Of a stretch of 64,000 nucleotides of DNA, positions 11,206-21,432 are shown in pieces. Under the pieces are notes generated by a model. The model made no database searches. It worked only from the letters and a program-made list of their open reading frames with translations, and was not told the origin of the DNA. Source of the stretch: Methylocystis sp. IM3 (lineage in GTDB: Bacteria > Pseudomonadota > Alphaproteobacteria > Rhizobiales > Beijerinckiaceae); assembly GCF_038070105.1 (NCBI RefSeq), contig NZ_JBBPBZ010000002.1, forward strand, positions 1,810,001 to 1,874,000. Reading direction: 5' to 3'. A program made the position numbers and the translations under genes. Within the stretch, counting starts at the first letter, position 1, and each line of letters begins with the position of its first letter.

Positions 11206-12420
11206 ATGGCGATTTCCAAAAACAACCGGAGCCGTTTTTGGCTCATGGCCGCCTTGATTCTGCCGGCTGTGCTCCTGTCAGCCTGCTCGATGCTGGATCG
11301 GCAGGCCGCCGTGCCGCCCGAATATCGAAGCGCCGCAACTGTTCTCGGCATCCCGGAGGCACGCTTCTTCAGCGACGAAACCGCCCTGATCGAGCAGGTG
11401 CAGAAGCAGGCGCTGATCCGCGAAGCGAAACATCTGGGCGTAAAGAGAGGCGGGGTTCTTCCGGCCGCGCATGTGCTGGCGTTGTCCGGCGGCGGCGACA
11501 ATGGCGCATTTGGCGCGGGGTTGCTTGTGGGGTGGACGGCGCATGGCGATCGCCCCGCGTTCAAGCTCGTGACAGGGGTCAGCACCGGCGCGCTCATTTC
11601 CGTCTATGCGTTTCTCGGACCTGAATATGACCCTCTCCTCACGGAGGTTTATACGGAACTGAACCCCTCGGAGGTTTACGAGGAGAGATTTCTGCCGGTC
11701 GCCGCCATTGCGCAGGACGCGCTCTCGGATACGGGGCCGCTCTACCAGACGATCTCACATTATTTCACGGAAGAGATCATGAGGAAGATCGCCCTTGAAT
11801 ATGAGAAAGGGCGGCTCCTCGCGATACAGACGACGGATCTCGACGCCGGCCGGCCGGTTTTCTGGAACATCGGCGCCATCGCCGCCAGCGGAAACCCGCA
11901 GGCTCTCGACCTCATCCGGCATGTTCTTCTCGCGTCGGCGGCCATCCCCGCCGCTTTCCCGCCGGTGCTTTTCGATGTCGAGGTCAATGGCAAACCCTAT
12001 CAGGAACTCCACGTCGACGGGGGCGCCGTCAGCCAGTCCTTTATCGGCCCTGCGGCGCTGAACCCGGAAAAAGCCAGGGAGGAAGCAGGTTTCAGGAGGA
12101 AAGTCGAAACCTACGTCATCCGAAACGGAAAGTTGAAGGCCGAATGGAGCGACGTCGATCGACAAACTCTTTCCGTCGCTCAGAAAGCCGTCGCCGTCCT
12201 GACGAATTACAGCGGCGTCGGCGATCTCTACAAAATATACATGATCGTTAAACGCGGCGGCGGTTCGTTCAACCTCGCTTACATCGGCGAAGATTTCCAC
12301 GCGCCGCATCCCGTCGATTTCGACAGGGGATATATGGGGGCGCTTTACTCATATGCTTTCGACAAGGCCAGGGGCGGCTACCCCTGGGACCATGCTCCTC
12401 CGGGTTTTCAGGCAAAATAA
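11206..12420 (+). CDS. Patatin-like phospholipase lipoprotein
   Basis: Lipid hydrolase of the patatin fold, 404 aa. The signal peptide ends in a lipobox (LLSAC, Cys about residue 27), so it should be anchored in a membrane and exported. The oxyanion loop GGGDNGAFGAG, the nucleophile elbow GVSTG and the catalytic DGG (HVDGGAVSQ) are all present, so a Ser-Asp dyad is complete. Substrate is unknown. The gene stands alone between the rplI operon, transcribed away, and copC. Confidence 0.88.
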   Translation: MAISKNNRSRFWLMAALILPAVLLSACSMLDRQAAVPPEYRSAATVLGIPEARFFSDETALIEQVQKQALIREAKHLGVKRGGVLPAAHVLALSGGGDNGAFGAGLLVGWTAHGDRPAFKLVTGVSTGALISVYAFLGPEYDPLLTEVYTELNPSEVYEERFLPVAAIAQDALSDTGPLYQTISHYFTEEIMRKIALEYEKGRLLAIQTTDLDAGRPVFWNIGAIAASGNPQALDLIRHVLLASAAIPAAFPPVLFDVEVNGKPYQELHVDGGAVSQSFIGPAALNPEKAREEAGFRRKVETYVIRNGKLKAEWSDVDRQTLSVAQKAVAVLTNYSGVGDLYKIYMIVKRGGGSFNLAYIGEDFHAPHPVDFDRGYMGALYSYAFDKARGGYPWDHAPPGFQAK

Positions 12421-12598
12421 GCGCCTAATTTGCCGAGCGTAAGCTGTGTTCCTGCCGGCAGTCCGCCGCAGGTCGCCAGACGTTGCGGGCGCGCCCTCGA
12501 AAAATAAGCGCATGGCGCGAACAGCGCCCGTTTGCACGGCGTTTCAGAAGCAAATCGCGCCCCGCCTTTCGCACCGGAGCCGCAAGGAGATAGCGAAA

Positions 12599-12961
12599 AT
12601 GAAACCCGTTCTGACGGGCGCGCTCGCGCTCGCCCTGACGATTGTCGCCGTCCAGGCCTCGGCCCATGCCGTCCTCGTCGATTCCTATCCTGCCAACAAA
12701 CAGCAGGTGCTCAAGCCCCTGCATTCGATCCGGCTGGTGTTCTCGGGCAAGGCGGATGCGCTCTATTCGACGGTGAAACTCAAGGACAGCAAGGGGGCGG
12801 TGATCGCGGAGAAAACCCAGAAAGCGCCGTCCAGGGAGCTCACCTTGCCGACGCCGTCGCTGATGCCCGGCCAGTATCACATCGTTTATCGGGTGCTCTC
12901 GAACGACGGAGACATTGTCGAGGGCAAGCTGGATTTTTCCATCTACGGGCTGGAGGCGTAA
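12599..12961 (+). CDS. copC: CopC-domain copper-binding/resistance protein
   Basis: Periplasmic CopC/YobA-type protein of 120 aa. A signal peptide ends at ...VQASA, leaving His as the first mature residue in HAVLVDSYPA, the usual CopC copper-ligand arrangement. The rest matches the beta-sandwich (IRLVFSGKAD, LMPGQYHIVYRVLSNDGDIVEG). The ATG at 12,599 has a strong aaggaga site; an upstream in-frame start at 12,446 lacks coding character. No copD follows, so copper uptake or buffering rather than a full CopCD importer is likely. Family is secure; the exact role is inference. Confidence 0.88.
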   Translation: MKPVLTGALALALTIVAVQASAHAVLVDSYPANKQQVLKPLHSIRLVFSGKADALYSTVKLKDSKGAVIAEKTQKAPSRELTLPTPSLMPGQYHIVYRVLSNDGDIVEGKLDFSIYGLEA

Positions 12962-12964
12962 GCA

Positions 12965-15522
12965 TCACAGTTCGCGCAGTTCCGGCCCCGGCCGGCGCGA
13001 GAGCACGCGCCATGTGCCGGCGAGGCCGAGGCCGATCGTGATCGCGAGCGTCCCGGCGCTGGTGGCGAACACGGCGGCGAGGGGGAAGGCGAAGTCGATC
13101 TTCATGAGCCATGTCACCATGGCGTATGCGGCGCCGGTCCCGGCGGCGAGCGCAATGAGCGAGGCCACGAGGCCCACGAGGCCGAACTCCAGCCCATAGG
13201 CCACGGCGAGCCACCCCCGCGTCGCGCCCAGCGTTTTCAGCACGACGGCGTCGTGCAGTCTCGCCCGCTGGCCGCTCGCGACGGCGCTCGCGAGCGCGAG
13301 GACGGCCGTGACGATGGCGAGCCCCGCCGCGGCGCGGGCGGCGAGCGCCAATTGCCCGGCGATCTTGTCGACCGCCGCGAGGGCCTCCTTCACGCGCACG
13401 GAGACGATCATGGGAAAACGCTTGGCCGCCTCCCGGGCGAGCCGCGCATCCATGGCGTCGCGCGCGGCGACGGTCGGCGCGCCATAGGCGATGGTGAAGA
13501 GCTCCATGTAGGGAGCGGCGGCGAACGTATTGGGAGAGAAGACCATCACGAAATTGATGCCGTAGCTGCGCCAGTCCACCTTGCGCAGGCTCGCGACTTT
13601 CGCGACGGTCTCGCGGCCGAGCACATTCACCTTGATCTCGTCGCCAAGCGCCAGACCGAGCCCCTGCGCGATGCGCTGCTCGAGCGAAACGAGCGGCGGG
13701 CCGCTGTAATCCGCCGGCCACCACTCCCCCGCGACGAGCTCGGAATTGGCAGGCACGGCGGCTGAGAAGGTGACGCCCCGATCGCCTTCGAGCGCCCATT
13801 TGGCCTCGTCGGCCACGGCGATCTGGCCGACCGGTTCGCCCTTCACCTCGACGATGCGTCCCCGCATCATCGGCACATGCTGAATCCTGGCGCCGGGGAC
13901 TTGTTGGGAAAGGAAATCGCCGAAGGCCTGCACCTGCGCTTTCGGGGCGTCGATGAAGAAGAAATTCGGAATTTCGCCCGCGTCGGCGCGTTCGAGCTCA
14001 TTGTGGATCGACCCCTCGACCAGCGCTAGCGCGATCAGCAGCGTCTGGGTGAGCCCGATCGAAACGACGAGCGCGGGCGTCAGGCTCTTTGGTCGCCAGA
14101 TATTGGCGAGCGCCAGCCGCAGCCGCGCGTCGCGCGGGCGCGGCAGGGCGCGGGCGACGCGCATCGTCAGCCAGGCTGCGCCGCGCAGCAGCGCGAAGGC
14201 CGCGACCGAGGCGGCGACATAATAGAAGCCGAGCTTCAGGTCCGAGGAGGAGAGGATCACCAGCGCGGCAAGGGCAATGGCCGCAAGAGCGGCGCCGAGC
14301 CGGTAGCGCAGGAGCCGCCCGCCGCGCGGATCGTCCCGCAGCAAGGCGGCCACGGGGATTTCATGCGCGCGCCCGAGCGGCGTGAGCGCGAAGATGGTCG
14401 TGACGAGCAGGCCGTAGAGCGCGCCGTAAAGGGCGCCGCGCGCATCCAGCGCCGCCGAGACGGGAAGGTCCGCCGCCTGACGCAGGACTTCCGCCGCCGC
14501 CCAGGGAATGAGGGCGCCGACGCCGAGCCCGACCAGGACGGCGAAGGCCGCCGCCGCCATCACTTGCGCCAGCGCAATGGCGAAGACGCGCGAGCCGGTC
14601 GCGCCCAGCGCCTTCAGAATGGCGAATTGAATGCGCTTGCGTTCGACGAAGCCCTGCACGGCGTTGGCGACGCCGGCGCCGCCGGCGACAAGGGCGGTGA
14701 GCGCCACGAGGGTCAGCAATTGGGTGAAACGCTCGAGATTGCGCGAGAACTGCGGAGAGACGGCGTCGCGCCGGCGCGCCTCCCAGCCGGCCTGCGGGAA
14801 GGCCGCCTCGGCCGATTCGACGAAGGCTTTCACCGCCTCGTCGCTCGCGTTCCCCTCGAGCCTTACCCTGGTCACATGGCGCACGACCGAGCCGGGCGTC
14901 ACGAGCCCCGTCTCGGCGAGAGCGGCGCGGCTCATCATCACGCGAGGGCCGAAGCCGACGCCGCCCGCGAGCTTGTCTGGTTCGCTGTCGAGTTTCGCGC
15001 GCGGCGTAACCCGGGCGCCGCCGATCATGAGCGCGTCGCCGATCCGGATGTCGAGTCGCGCCAGCAGCATGGGATCGACGGCGATTCCGAAGACGCCGTC
15101 CTTCTCGGCGAGCGCCTCGGCGAGCGGCTGGTCGGGATCGAGCGCCACGGCGCCGAAGGCGGGGTAGGTCGCAGGGTCCACCGCCTTGATTTCGACCATC
15201 GCGGCTTCGCCGTCCGCGCGCCGCGCCATCGCCCGCATGAGCGAAATCTCGGAGAGTCGCCCGCGCGACTCGAAGAAGGCGCGCTGCTCCGGTGAAAGCT
15301 CACGGGCGACGAGGCTGAAGGAGGCGTCGCCGCCCAGAATCGTGCGACCCTCGCGCGCGAGGCCCTGTTCGAGCGACCGCGATAGGCCCGAGACGCCCGA
15401 GATCGCGGCGACGCCGATGGCGATGCAGGCGATGAAAATTGCAAAGCCGCGCGGATCCCCGAGGAGGTCGCGCAGGGCGAAGCGCAGACCGAAGGGCAAG
15501 GCGCGAAAACGGATGGCGCGCA

Positions 15523-15523
<1 letters not shown>
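12965..15523 (-). CDS. ABC transporter permease, YbbP-like (FtsX/MacB fold)
   Basis: Inner-membrane permease of 852 aa with two FtsX-like permease domains (membrane blocks near residues 250-420 and 720-850) around a large periplasmic region, matching the YbbP family. It pairs with the ATPase upstream through an ATGA overlap at 15,521-15,525. In E. coli ybbA-ybbP is likewise divergent from tesA, so the three-gene layout is conserved. The ABC partner belongs to the LolD/MacB type, suggesting mechanotransmission or lipid/protein extraction rather than small-solute import. The substrate is unknown. Confidence 0.88.
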
Positions 15524-16200
<677 letters not shown>

Positions 16201-16213
16201 GGAGAGACATTCC

Positions 16214-16921
16214 TTGAATGGCGCGCCCTTTCAGACGCTTGTGACTTTCGAGCCTTATCGCCTGTTCGGGCGCTGGCTTCAAATCGCCGCTTTCGCCCTC
16301 GCGCTGGCTTGCGGCGGCGCGGGAGCGGAAGCCGCGACGCTAAAGCGCGTGCTCGCGTTTGGCGACAGTCTGACGGCTGGATACGGCTTGCCCGCGGGCG
16401 ATTCGCTTCCGGCCCAGCTGGAGAAGAGGCTCAAGGCCGACGGCCTCGACGTCAAGGTGATCAATGCCGGCGTCTCCGGCGACACGACGGCCATGGGTCT
16501 CGAGCGTCTCGATTATGCGCTCTCGGGCGAGCCGGTGCATGTCGCCGTTCTTGCGCTCGGCGCAAACGATATGCTTCAGGGCCTGCCGCCAAAGGACACG
16601 CGGGCCAATCTCGAGAAGATGATCGAGATTTTCCGTGCGAAAGGGGTGACTGTCATATTGGCGGGCATGGCCTCAAGCAACAATTGGGGGCAAGCTTACC
16701 GGCAGGAATTCGATTCGATCTATCCAGACCTCGCCACAAAATACGGGGTGACGATGGTTCCCTTCTTCATGGAAGGCGTCTGGGGCGACCCCGGTCTCCT
16801 GCTCGGAGACGGCCTGCATCCCAATCCGGCAGGCGTGCGCAAGATCGTCGCAAAAGTAGCCCCTTATGTGGAGAAATCTCTCGCGCCCTCGGGCGCGGAG
16901 AGAGAAACGCGCGCAAGATAG
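16214..16921 (+). CDS. tesA: Arylesterase/acyl-CoA thioesterase I-like (SGNH hydrolase)
   Basis: Periplasmic SGNH hydrolase of about 235 aa. An N-terminal hydrophobic segment (LQIAAFALALACGGAGAEA) acts as signal peptide. Block I reads AFGDSLTAGYG with the nucleophile Ser, block III LGANDML, and block V DGLHPN with catalytic Asp and His. TTG at 16,214 is chosen because ggagag lies 7 nt upstream; GTG at 16,241 is the alternative and would still leave a full signal peptide. The promoter must lie within the divergent ybbA-like gene. The divergent pairing with ybbA/ybbP is also seen in E. coli. Confidence 0.88.
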   Translation: MNGAPFQTLVTFEPYRLFGRWLQIAAFALALACGGAGAEAATLKRVLAFGDSLTAGYGLPAGDSLPAQLEKRLKADGLDVKVINAGVSGDTTAMGLERLDYALSGEPVHVAVLALGANDMLQGLPPKDTRANLEKMIEIFRAKGVTVILAGMASSNNWGQAYRQEFDSIYPDLATKYGVTMVPFFMEGVWGDPGLLLGDGLHPNPAGVRKIVAKVAPYVEKSLAPSGAERETRAR

Positions 16922-16951
16922 CGCGCCGGCCTGGTGACCGAGGAGGAACAC

Positions 16952-17521
16952 ATGCCCCGACTGTTTACGGCCCTTGAAGTTCCTCCCCATGTCGCCGAAA
17001 ACCTCGCGCGGCTGCGCGGCGGCGTTTCCGGCGCGCGCTGGATCGACGTCGAGAACTACCACATCACGCTGCGCTTCATCGGCGATGTGGACGACGCCTT
17101 CGCCCGCGACGCGGCGCATGCCTTGTCGTTCATCCGCCGGCCGGAACTGGACGTCGCGATCGACCAGCTCGACTCCTTTGGAGGCGGCAAGCCGCGCGCC
17201 ATCGTCGCCCGCGTGCGGCCGGCCCCGGCGCTCCTCGAATTGCAGGCGGAGCAGGAGCGCCTGATGCGACGGCTCGGCGCGCCGAGCGAGGCCCGCAAAT
17301 ATGCGCCGCATGTGACGCTCGCCCGGCTGCGAGGATCGAATTCCGCCTCCGTCGCCGCCTATCTCGGCGCGCGCGGCTACTTCCCGCCACTCAAATTCAC
17401 GGCGGAGCGTTTCGTGCTCTATTCGTCGCGCGACTCGGTCGGCGGCGGTCCTTATGTCGTCGAGGCCGAATATCCGCTGCTCCCCGCGCCTGCGGCGCTC
17501 AACGGCGTGGTGGGGCTGTAG
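16952..17521 (+). CDS. thpR: RNA 2',3'-cyclic phosphodiesterase
   Basis: 2H phosphoesterase of the ThpR/LigT family, which hydrolyses 2',3'-cyclic phosphate RNA ends. Both catalytic signatures are present: HITLRF with His37 and HVTLARL with His120. Length (189 aa) is normal. The ATG at 16,952 follows a strong gaggagga site; the frame opens 18 bp earlier at a GTG. It lies just downstream of tesA in the same direction. Confidence 0.92.
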   Translation: MPRLFTALEVPPHVAENLARLRGGVSGARWIDVENYHITLRFIGDVDDAFARDAAHALSFIRRPELDVAIDQLDSFGGGKPRAIVARVRPAPALLELQAEQERLMRRLGAPSEARKYAPHVTLARLRGSNSASVAAYLGARGYFPPLKFTAERFVLYSSRDSVGGGPYVVEAEYPLLPAPAALNGVVGL

Positions 17522-17597
17522 CTTTGCGCAAGATGGATACTGCGCTGACGCTGAAGGCGGTCGACAATCGGTCGTCTTTTTGAGGCGAGCCGAAGAC

Positions 17598-17846
17598 GTG
17601 AGCGAACAACCCGAAGGTCTGCTTCTGCAGCTTATGTTAGAAATGCGCGGGGATGTCGCCGTTCTTCGCGGAGAGACGGCGTCCCTGCGCGCTGAAATGG
17701 TGAGCCTGCGCGCCGAAATGGCGACGAAGAGCGACCTCGCGGAGGCGAAGGCGGATCTGACCTCGGAACTTCACTCGCTGCGCGCTGGCGTAGCGTCCGA
17801 CCTTGCGACGCTGGACGCCAAAATCGACCGCACGCGCAAGGACTAG
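17598..17846 (+). CDS. Small coiled-coil hypothetical protein (82 aa)
   Basis: Starts at GTG 17,598 (MSEQPEGLLLQLMLEMRGDV). Nearly the whole chain is predicted coiled coil, with repeated short units such as LRGETASLRAEMVSLRAEMA followed by DLAEAKADLTSEL. No signal peptide or membrane segment. Leu/Ala heptads resemble small structural or scaffolding proteins of unknown role often found in alphaproteobacteria. The frame is open upstream into the intergenic region, but that part looks non-coding. Confidence 0.55.
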   Translation: MSEQPEGLLLQLMLEMRGDVAVLRGETASLRAEMVSLRAEMATKSDLAEAKADLTSELHSLRAGVASDLATLDAKIDRTRKD

Positions 17847-17870
17847 GGATCGTCGCAAGCCTTTACGCCT

Positions 17871-18689
17871 TTACGCCTTCTCGCTGCGCGCTTTTGCGGC
17901 TTTCTGCTTGTCCCTGGCGATCGCCTTGGCGCGGCCCTCTTCGGCAACGGCGGCGAGGCCCGGATCTTTCGCCACCGCCTCGGCGATCAGCCGGTTCGAG
18001 GCGGTCTCGATCTCCGACTGCATCGTCTCGAAAAAAGCACGGGGCGGCAGGCCCGGCGGGATCAACGGCAGGAATTCGATGGTCGCCGTGCCGGGGCGGA
18101 TCAGAAAGGAGCGGCGCGGCCAGAAGAGGCCGGCGTTCAGGGCGACGGGAAGCACCGGCGCACCGGTCGCGGCGTAGAGATGGGCGATGCCGAATTTGTA
18201 GGCCGGCGGGGCGCCTGCCGGGCGTCTCGTGCCTTCGGGGAAAATGAAAAGCTGGCGCCCCTGCGCGAAAATATGCTTCGCCTTCTCGACGAGTTGCGGC
18301 AGCAGCTTGCCGCCCTTGGCGCGGTTGATGCCGACCTGCTCGGCGGCCAAGAGATACCAGCCGAAGAAGGGGATCATCACCAGCTCGCGCTTCAGAATAT
18401 AGCTGAAGTCGGGAAAACGGATCGGCAGGACGAAAGTGTCCCAGATCGACTGATGCTTGCTGGCGACGATCATGGCGCCGCCGTTTGGCGGGATGTTTTC
18501 GAGCCCGCGCCATTCGATTTTCAGACCGCAGATCTTTTCCACGAGCCAGAGCGAGGTGCGGCCCCATGTCCGGCCGAGCTCCATGGAGACTTGCCGGCGC
18601 ATCACGAGGCCCGGTAGCCAGATCACCATCAGCAGGATCGTGTTGGCCCAGAACAGGACTTGAAAAACAAGCGAGCGCAGGAAGAGCAT
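17871..18689 (-). CDS. 1-acyl-sn-glycerol-3-phosphate acyltransferase (PlsC family)
   Basis: Membrane-associated acyltransferase of glycerolipid synthesis. An N-terminal hydrophobic helix is followed by a variant of the HX4D motif (KHQSIWD) and the substrate-binding block FPEGTR; both are needed for catalysis and both are intact. The ATG at 18,689 (MLFLRSLVFQVLF) is preferred; the frame extends to a TTG at 18,764 with no better ribosome site. It ends the leftward ftsE-ftsX-DUF218-acyltransferase group conserved in Hyphomicrobiales. Confidence 0.88.
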   Translation of the reverse strand: MLFLRSLVFQVLFWANTILLMVIWLPGLVMRRQVSMELGRTWGRTSLWLVEKICGLKIEWRGLENIPPNGGAMIVASKHQSIWDTFVLPIRFPDFSYILKRELVMIPFFGWYLLAAEQVGINRAKGGKLLPQLVEKAKHIFAQGRQLFIFPEGTRRPAGAPPAYKFGIAHLYAATGAPVLPVALNAGLFWPRRSFLIRPGTATIEFLPLIPPGLPPRAFFETMQSEIETASNRLIAEAVAKDPGLAAVAEEGRAKAIARDKQKAAKARSEKA

Positions 18690-18839
18690 TGCCAATACCG
18701 TTCGCGTTAGAGCCTCGATCTGATGCGTCAGGCTCTCTTGTCTCGTCGCGCTCTCTGCCGCCAAACCGATTCCCGCTTCGGCGGAAGGCGCTCCAGTCGC
18801 GCGCCTTTTACGCCAGCGGAGCCAGATTTCACAAGAAGC

Positions 18840-19601
18840 TCAATCGGCGGACGCCTCACTACTGCGCAGCGGGCCGAGGTCGAGTTCGCCGGCGCTGTCC
18901 GGGCGCGTCAACGCCACGCGCGTCAGGGCGCCGAGAAACTTCACATATTCGCTGGCGACGAGGCGCATGACGGCAGGATCGCTCGCCCAGTCGGCGACGT
19001 TCGCATGCTCGCTCACGACCGGGAAGGGATAAAGCCTCACCTCGGGAAGCGCCGCGGAAAGCTCAACGAGCGCGCGCGGCATATGATAATTCGACGTAAC
19101 GACGATGAGCGAGCGCGTGATATTGTGCACCTGCGCCCATTGTTTCGTTTCCCGGGCGTTGCCGAAGGTGTCGAGCGCCTCGTAGCCGAGATCGACGCAG
19201 CAATTGAAGAGGTCGCGCGACACCGGCAGACGTCGGGCGAGAACAGAACTGCGCGTCGCGCGGTTGACGCCGGTGATGAGCAGGCGCCGCGCCTGTCCGC
19301 GCGCCAGAAGCTCGGCCGCCTCCAGAACGCGGTCGGAGCCGCCGGTCAGCGCCACGACGCCCTCGGCCTTCACCGACAGCGTGGGCTCGACCCGCGCCAG
19401 CGACAGCGCGAACCAGACATAGCCGAGCGCGAAGGCGACCGCGCCCAGCCCGACCACGCTCGCCGCCGTCAGGAGGAGTGCGCGCGCCACGCGGGCCCGC
19501 GTCGCGCGCCACCAGCGCGCCATCGCCCTCACCGTGCCGTTCCTCTCGCTTTTCAGCCGACCGCGCGTCGAGGCGCGATTCCTGGAGAGATATATGGTCA
19601 T
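18840..19601 (-). CDS. DUF218/YdcF-like membrane protein
   Basis: Protein of about 253 aa with one N-terminal membrane helix (residues about 40-68) and a cytosolic or periplasmic DUF218 domain (VVALTGGSDRVLEAAELL, then VVTSNYHMPRAL), the fold of SanA/ElyC/YdcF proteins linked to envelope integrity. The usual ATG is at 19,601, 25 bp after ftsX; an ATG at 19,523 is a possible shorter start. It lies between ftsX and the acyltransferase, as in other Hyphomicrobiales. The precise role is unknown. Confidence 0.8.
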   Translation of the reverse strand: MTIYLSRNRASTRGRLKSERNGTVRAMARWWRATRARVARALLLTAASVVGLGAVAFALGYVWFALSLARVEPTLSVKAEGVVALTGGSDRVLEAAELLARGQARRLLITGVNRATRSSVLARRLPVSRDLFNCCVDLGYEALDTFGNARETKQWAQVHNITRSLIVVTSNYHMPRALVELSAALPEVRLYPFPVVSEHANVADWASDPAVMRLVASEYVKFLGALTRVALTRPDSAGELDLGPLRSSEASAD

Positions 19602-19626
19602 AAGCCGCGGCTCGGGGCGAGTGGCC

Positions 19627-20604
19627 TCATCCCAGTCCCCGCAGGTGGCGGAAGACGATGCGCCGGGAAAGCCAGCCCGTCAGAAGCGCGGCGGCGGCGG
19701 CGAGAAGCAGGATGACGACGAAGCCCTCGGCCCCGATCGTGAGGTCGCCGAACATGGCCTGCATCTGCTCGCCCCCCGCAGTCGTGCGCCACTGCCGCAG
19801 CAGCGCCTGTGCGGCGAGGAGAAAGACGATCGCCGCGCCGCCGCCGATGAGCGCCCCGCGCAAGCCGAGCGCCAGAAAGCGGCGCTGGAATTCCTGCGCG
19901 ATGAAGGCGTCGGCGGCGCCGACGATGTGGAGCACTTCGACGATCTCGCGATTGGTCGCCACGGCGGCCCGCGTCGCGGAGGCGACGGCGAGTCCCATGG
20001 CGCCGATGATGAGCATGAAAATCATCGCCGCCACGGCGACCACGGCGCGGGTCATGTCGCCCAGCCTCGCGGTGAAGATGCGGTGGTCGTCGAAGGTGGC
20101 GCTCGGCACGGCGCCCGCCAGCGCCTCGCGCAATTCCGAAAGGTCGGGGCGGTTACGGGGATCGAGCTTGACGACGATCATGCGCGGCATCGGGAGTTGC
20201 GACAGATCGAGCCCCTGGCCGAGCCAGGGCGCGAGAAGGCCCTCCGACTCGGCCTTGGAATAGATCTGCGCCTCCCGGACGCCGGGCGTGTCGCGCAGGA
20301 TGTCGGCTGCGACGCGCAGGTCCGACTCCATGTCGCGGCCGGGCGCGGGCCGCACCTGAACGCTCGCCTCGCTCGCCGCCTCGCTGCGCCATTCGCTGCT
20401 GGAGTCGGCCACGAGAAGCGCCGCCGCCGCCGCAAGGGCGGCGAGAAAGGTCATGATCGCGATCACCATCACGAGCGAGCGCCCGGCGATGGAATCGGTC
20501 GGCACGAGCGGCGAGGCCAGGGCGGGGTCGTCCTCCCCGGCATCCACGGGCGCGCGCGGCGCTCCCATGCGCGCCACCCAGCGGCTGGCCATCTCCCAGT
20601 CCAT
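19627..20604 (-). CDS. ftsX: Cell division protein FtsX
   Basis: Four-TM ABC-type protein that, with FtsE, couples the divisome to periplasmic peptidoglycan hydrolases. An N-terminal cytoplasmic tail is followed by TM1 (residues about 42-65), an extracellular domain, and three C-terminal TM segments (about 185-210, 240-265 and 295-315). The sequence NREIVEVLHIVGAADAFIAQEF matches the conserved cytoplasmic loop of FtsX. It begins 4 bp after the ftsE stop, so the two are coupled. Confidence 0.92.
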   Translation of the reverse strand: MDWEMASRWVARMGAPRAPVDAGEDDPALASPLVPTDSIAGRSLVMVIAIMTFLAALAAAAALLVADSSSEWRSEAASEASVQVRPAPGRDMESDLRVAADILRDTPGVREAQIYSKAESEGLLAPWLGQGLDLSQLPMPRMIVVKLDPRNRPDLSELREALAGAVPSATFDDHRIFTARLGDMTRAVVAVAAMIFMLIIGAMGLAVASATRAAVATNREIVEVLHIVGAADAFIAQEFQRRFLALGLRGALIGGGAAIVFLLAAQALLRQWRTTAGGEQMQAMFGDLTIGAEGFVVILLLAAAAALLTGWLSRRIVFRHLRGLG

Positions 20605-20608
20605 GCGC

Positions 20609-21271
20609 TTACTCGAAAATATGCAGACGGCCTTCGGCGAGCACGAGGCGACGCGCCTCCTCGTACTGGTCCATCAGGCTCAGGTCGTGCGTGGCGATGA
20701 TGACGGCGGTTCCGGATTTGTGCAGCTCGACGAAGAGCCGCAGGATACGGCGCGCCAGCGTCGGATCGACGTTGCCGGTCGGCTCGTCCGCCAGGAGAAG
20801 CTTCGGCTGCGAGATGAGGGCGCGCGCAATTGCGGCGCGCTGCTTCTCGCCGCCGGAGAGGACGCTCGGCAGGCAATGCTTGCGGTCGCCGAGGCCCACC
20901 CATTTGAGCAGTTCGAGAACCTCGGCCCGGTAGCTCGATTCCTCGCGGCCGAGCACGCGCAGCGGCAGCGCGACATTTTCATAGAGCGTCAGATGATCGA
21001 GCAGGCGAAAATCCTGGAACACCACGCCGATCTGGCGGCGCATCTCGGTGACGTCGTCCTTGTCGAGCGTGGCGGTGTCGCGGTCGAAAATACTGATGAG
21101 GCCCCGCGTCGGCTTGAGCGCCATGATGATGAGGCGCATGAGAGTCGTCTTGCCGGCGCCCGAAGGCCCGGTGAGGAACTGGAAGGACTGCTGGGCGATG
21201 TCGAAACTGATGTCGCGGAGCGTCTCCGGCCCCACTCCGTAGCGCAGTCCGACATTTTCGAAGCTCAACAC
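20609..21271 (-). CDS. ftsE: Cell division ATP-binding protein FtsE
   Basis: ABC ATPase of the divisome. Walker A GPSGAGKTT, signature LSGGEKQRAAIARAL, Walker B LLLADEPTGNVD and H-loop THD are intact. GTG at 21,271 (protein begins MLSFENVGLRYG) gives 220 aa, the family size; the frame runs on to 21,376 but the extra residues have no family counterpart. First gene of the leftward ftsE-ftsX-DUF218-acyltransferase group. Confidence 0.94.
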   Translation of the reverse strand: MLSFENVGLRYGVGPETLRDISFDIAQQSFQFLTGPSGAGKTTLMRLIIMALKPTRGLISIFDRDTATLDKDDVTEMRRQIGVVFQDFRLLDHLTLYENVALPLRVLGREESSYRAEVLELLKWVGLGDRKHCLPSVLSGGEKQRAAIARALISQPKLLLADEPTGNVDPTLARRILRLFVELHKSGTAVIIATHDLSLMDQYEEARRLVLAEGRLHIFE

Positions 21272-21432
21272 GCTCGTTCTTTCCCAAAGGCCGGCCGCGC
21301 AAACAGACGCGCGAGGGGCCTCGAAGAGAGAATCGCGCGCCGCGAGGATAATCAGTTCACGCGCCCTTAACCACAATCGCCGTTAATAAAAGAAACGTTT
21401 TGTTCACTGCGCCGCAAAATCTGGAGCGTCGG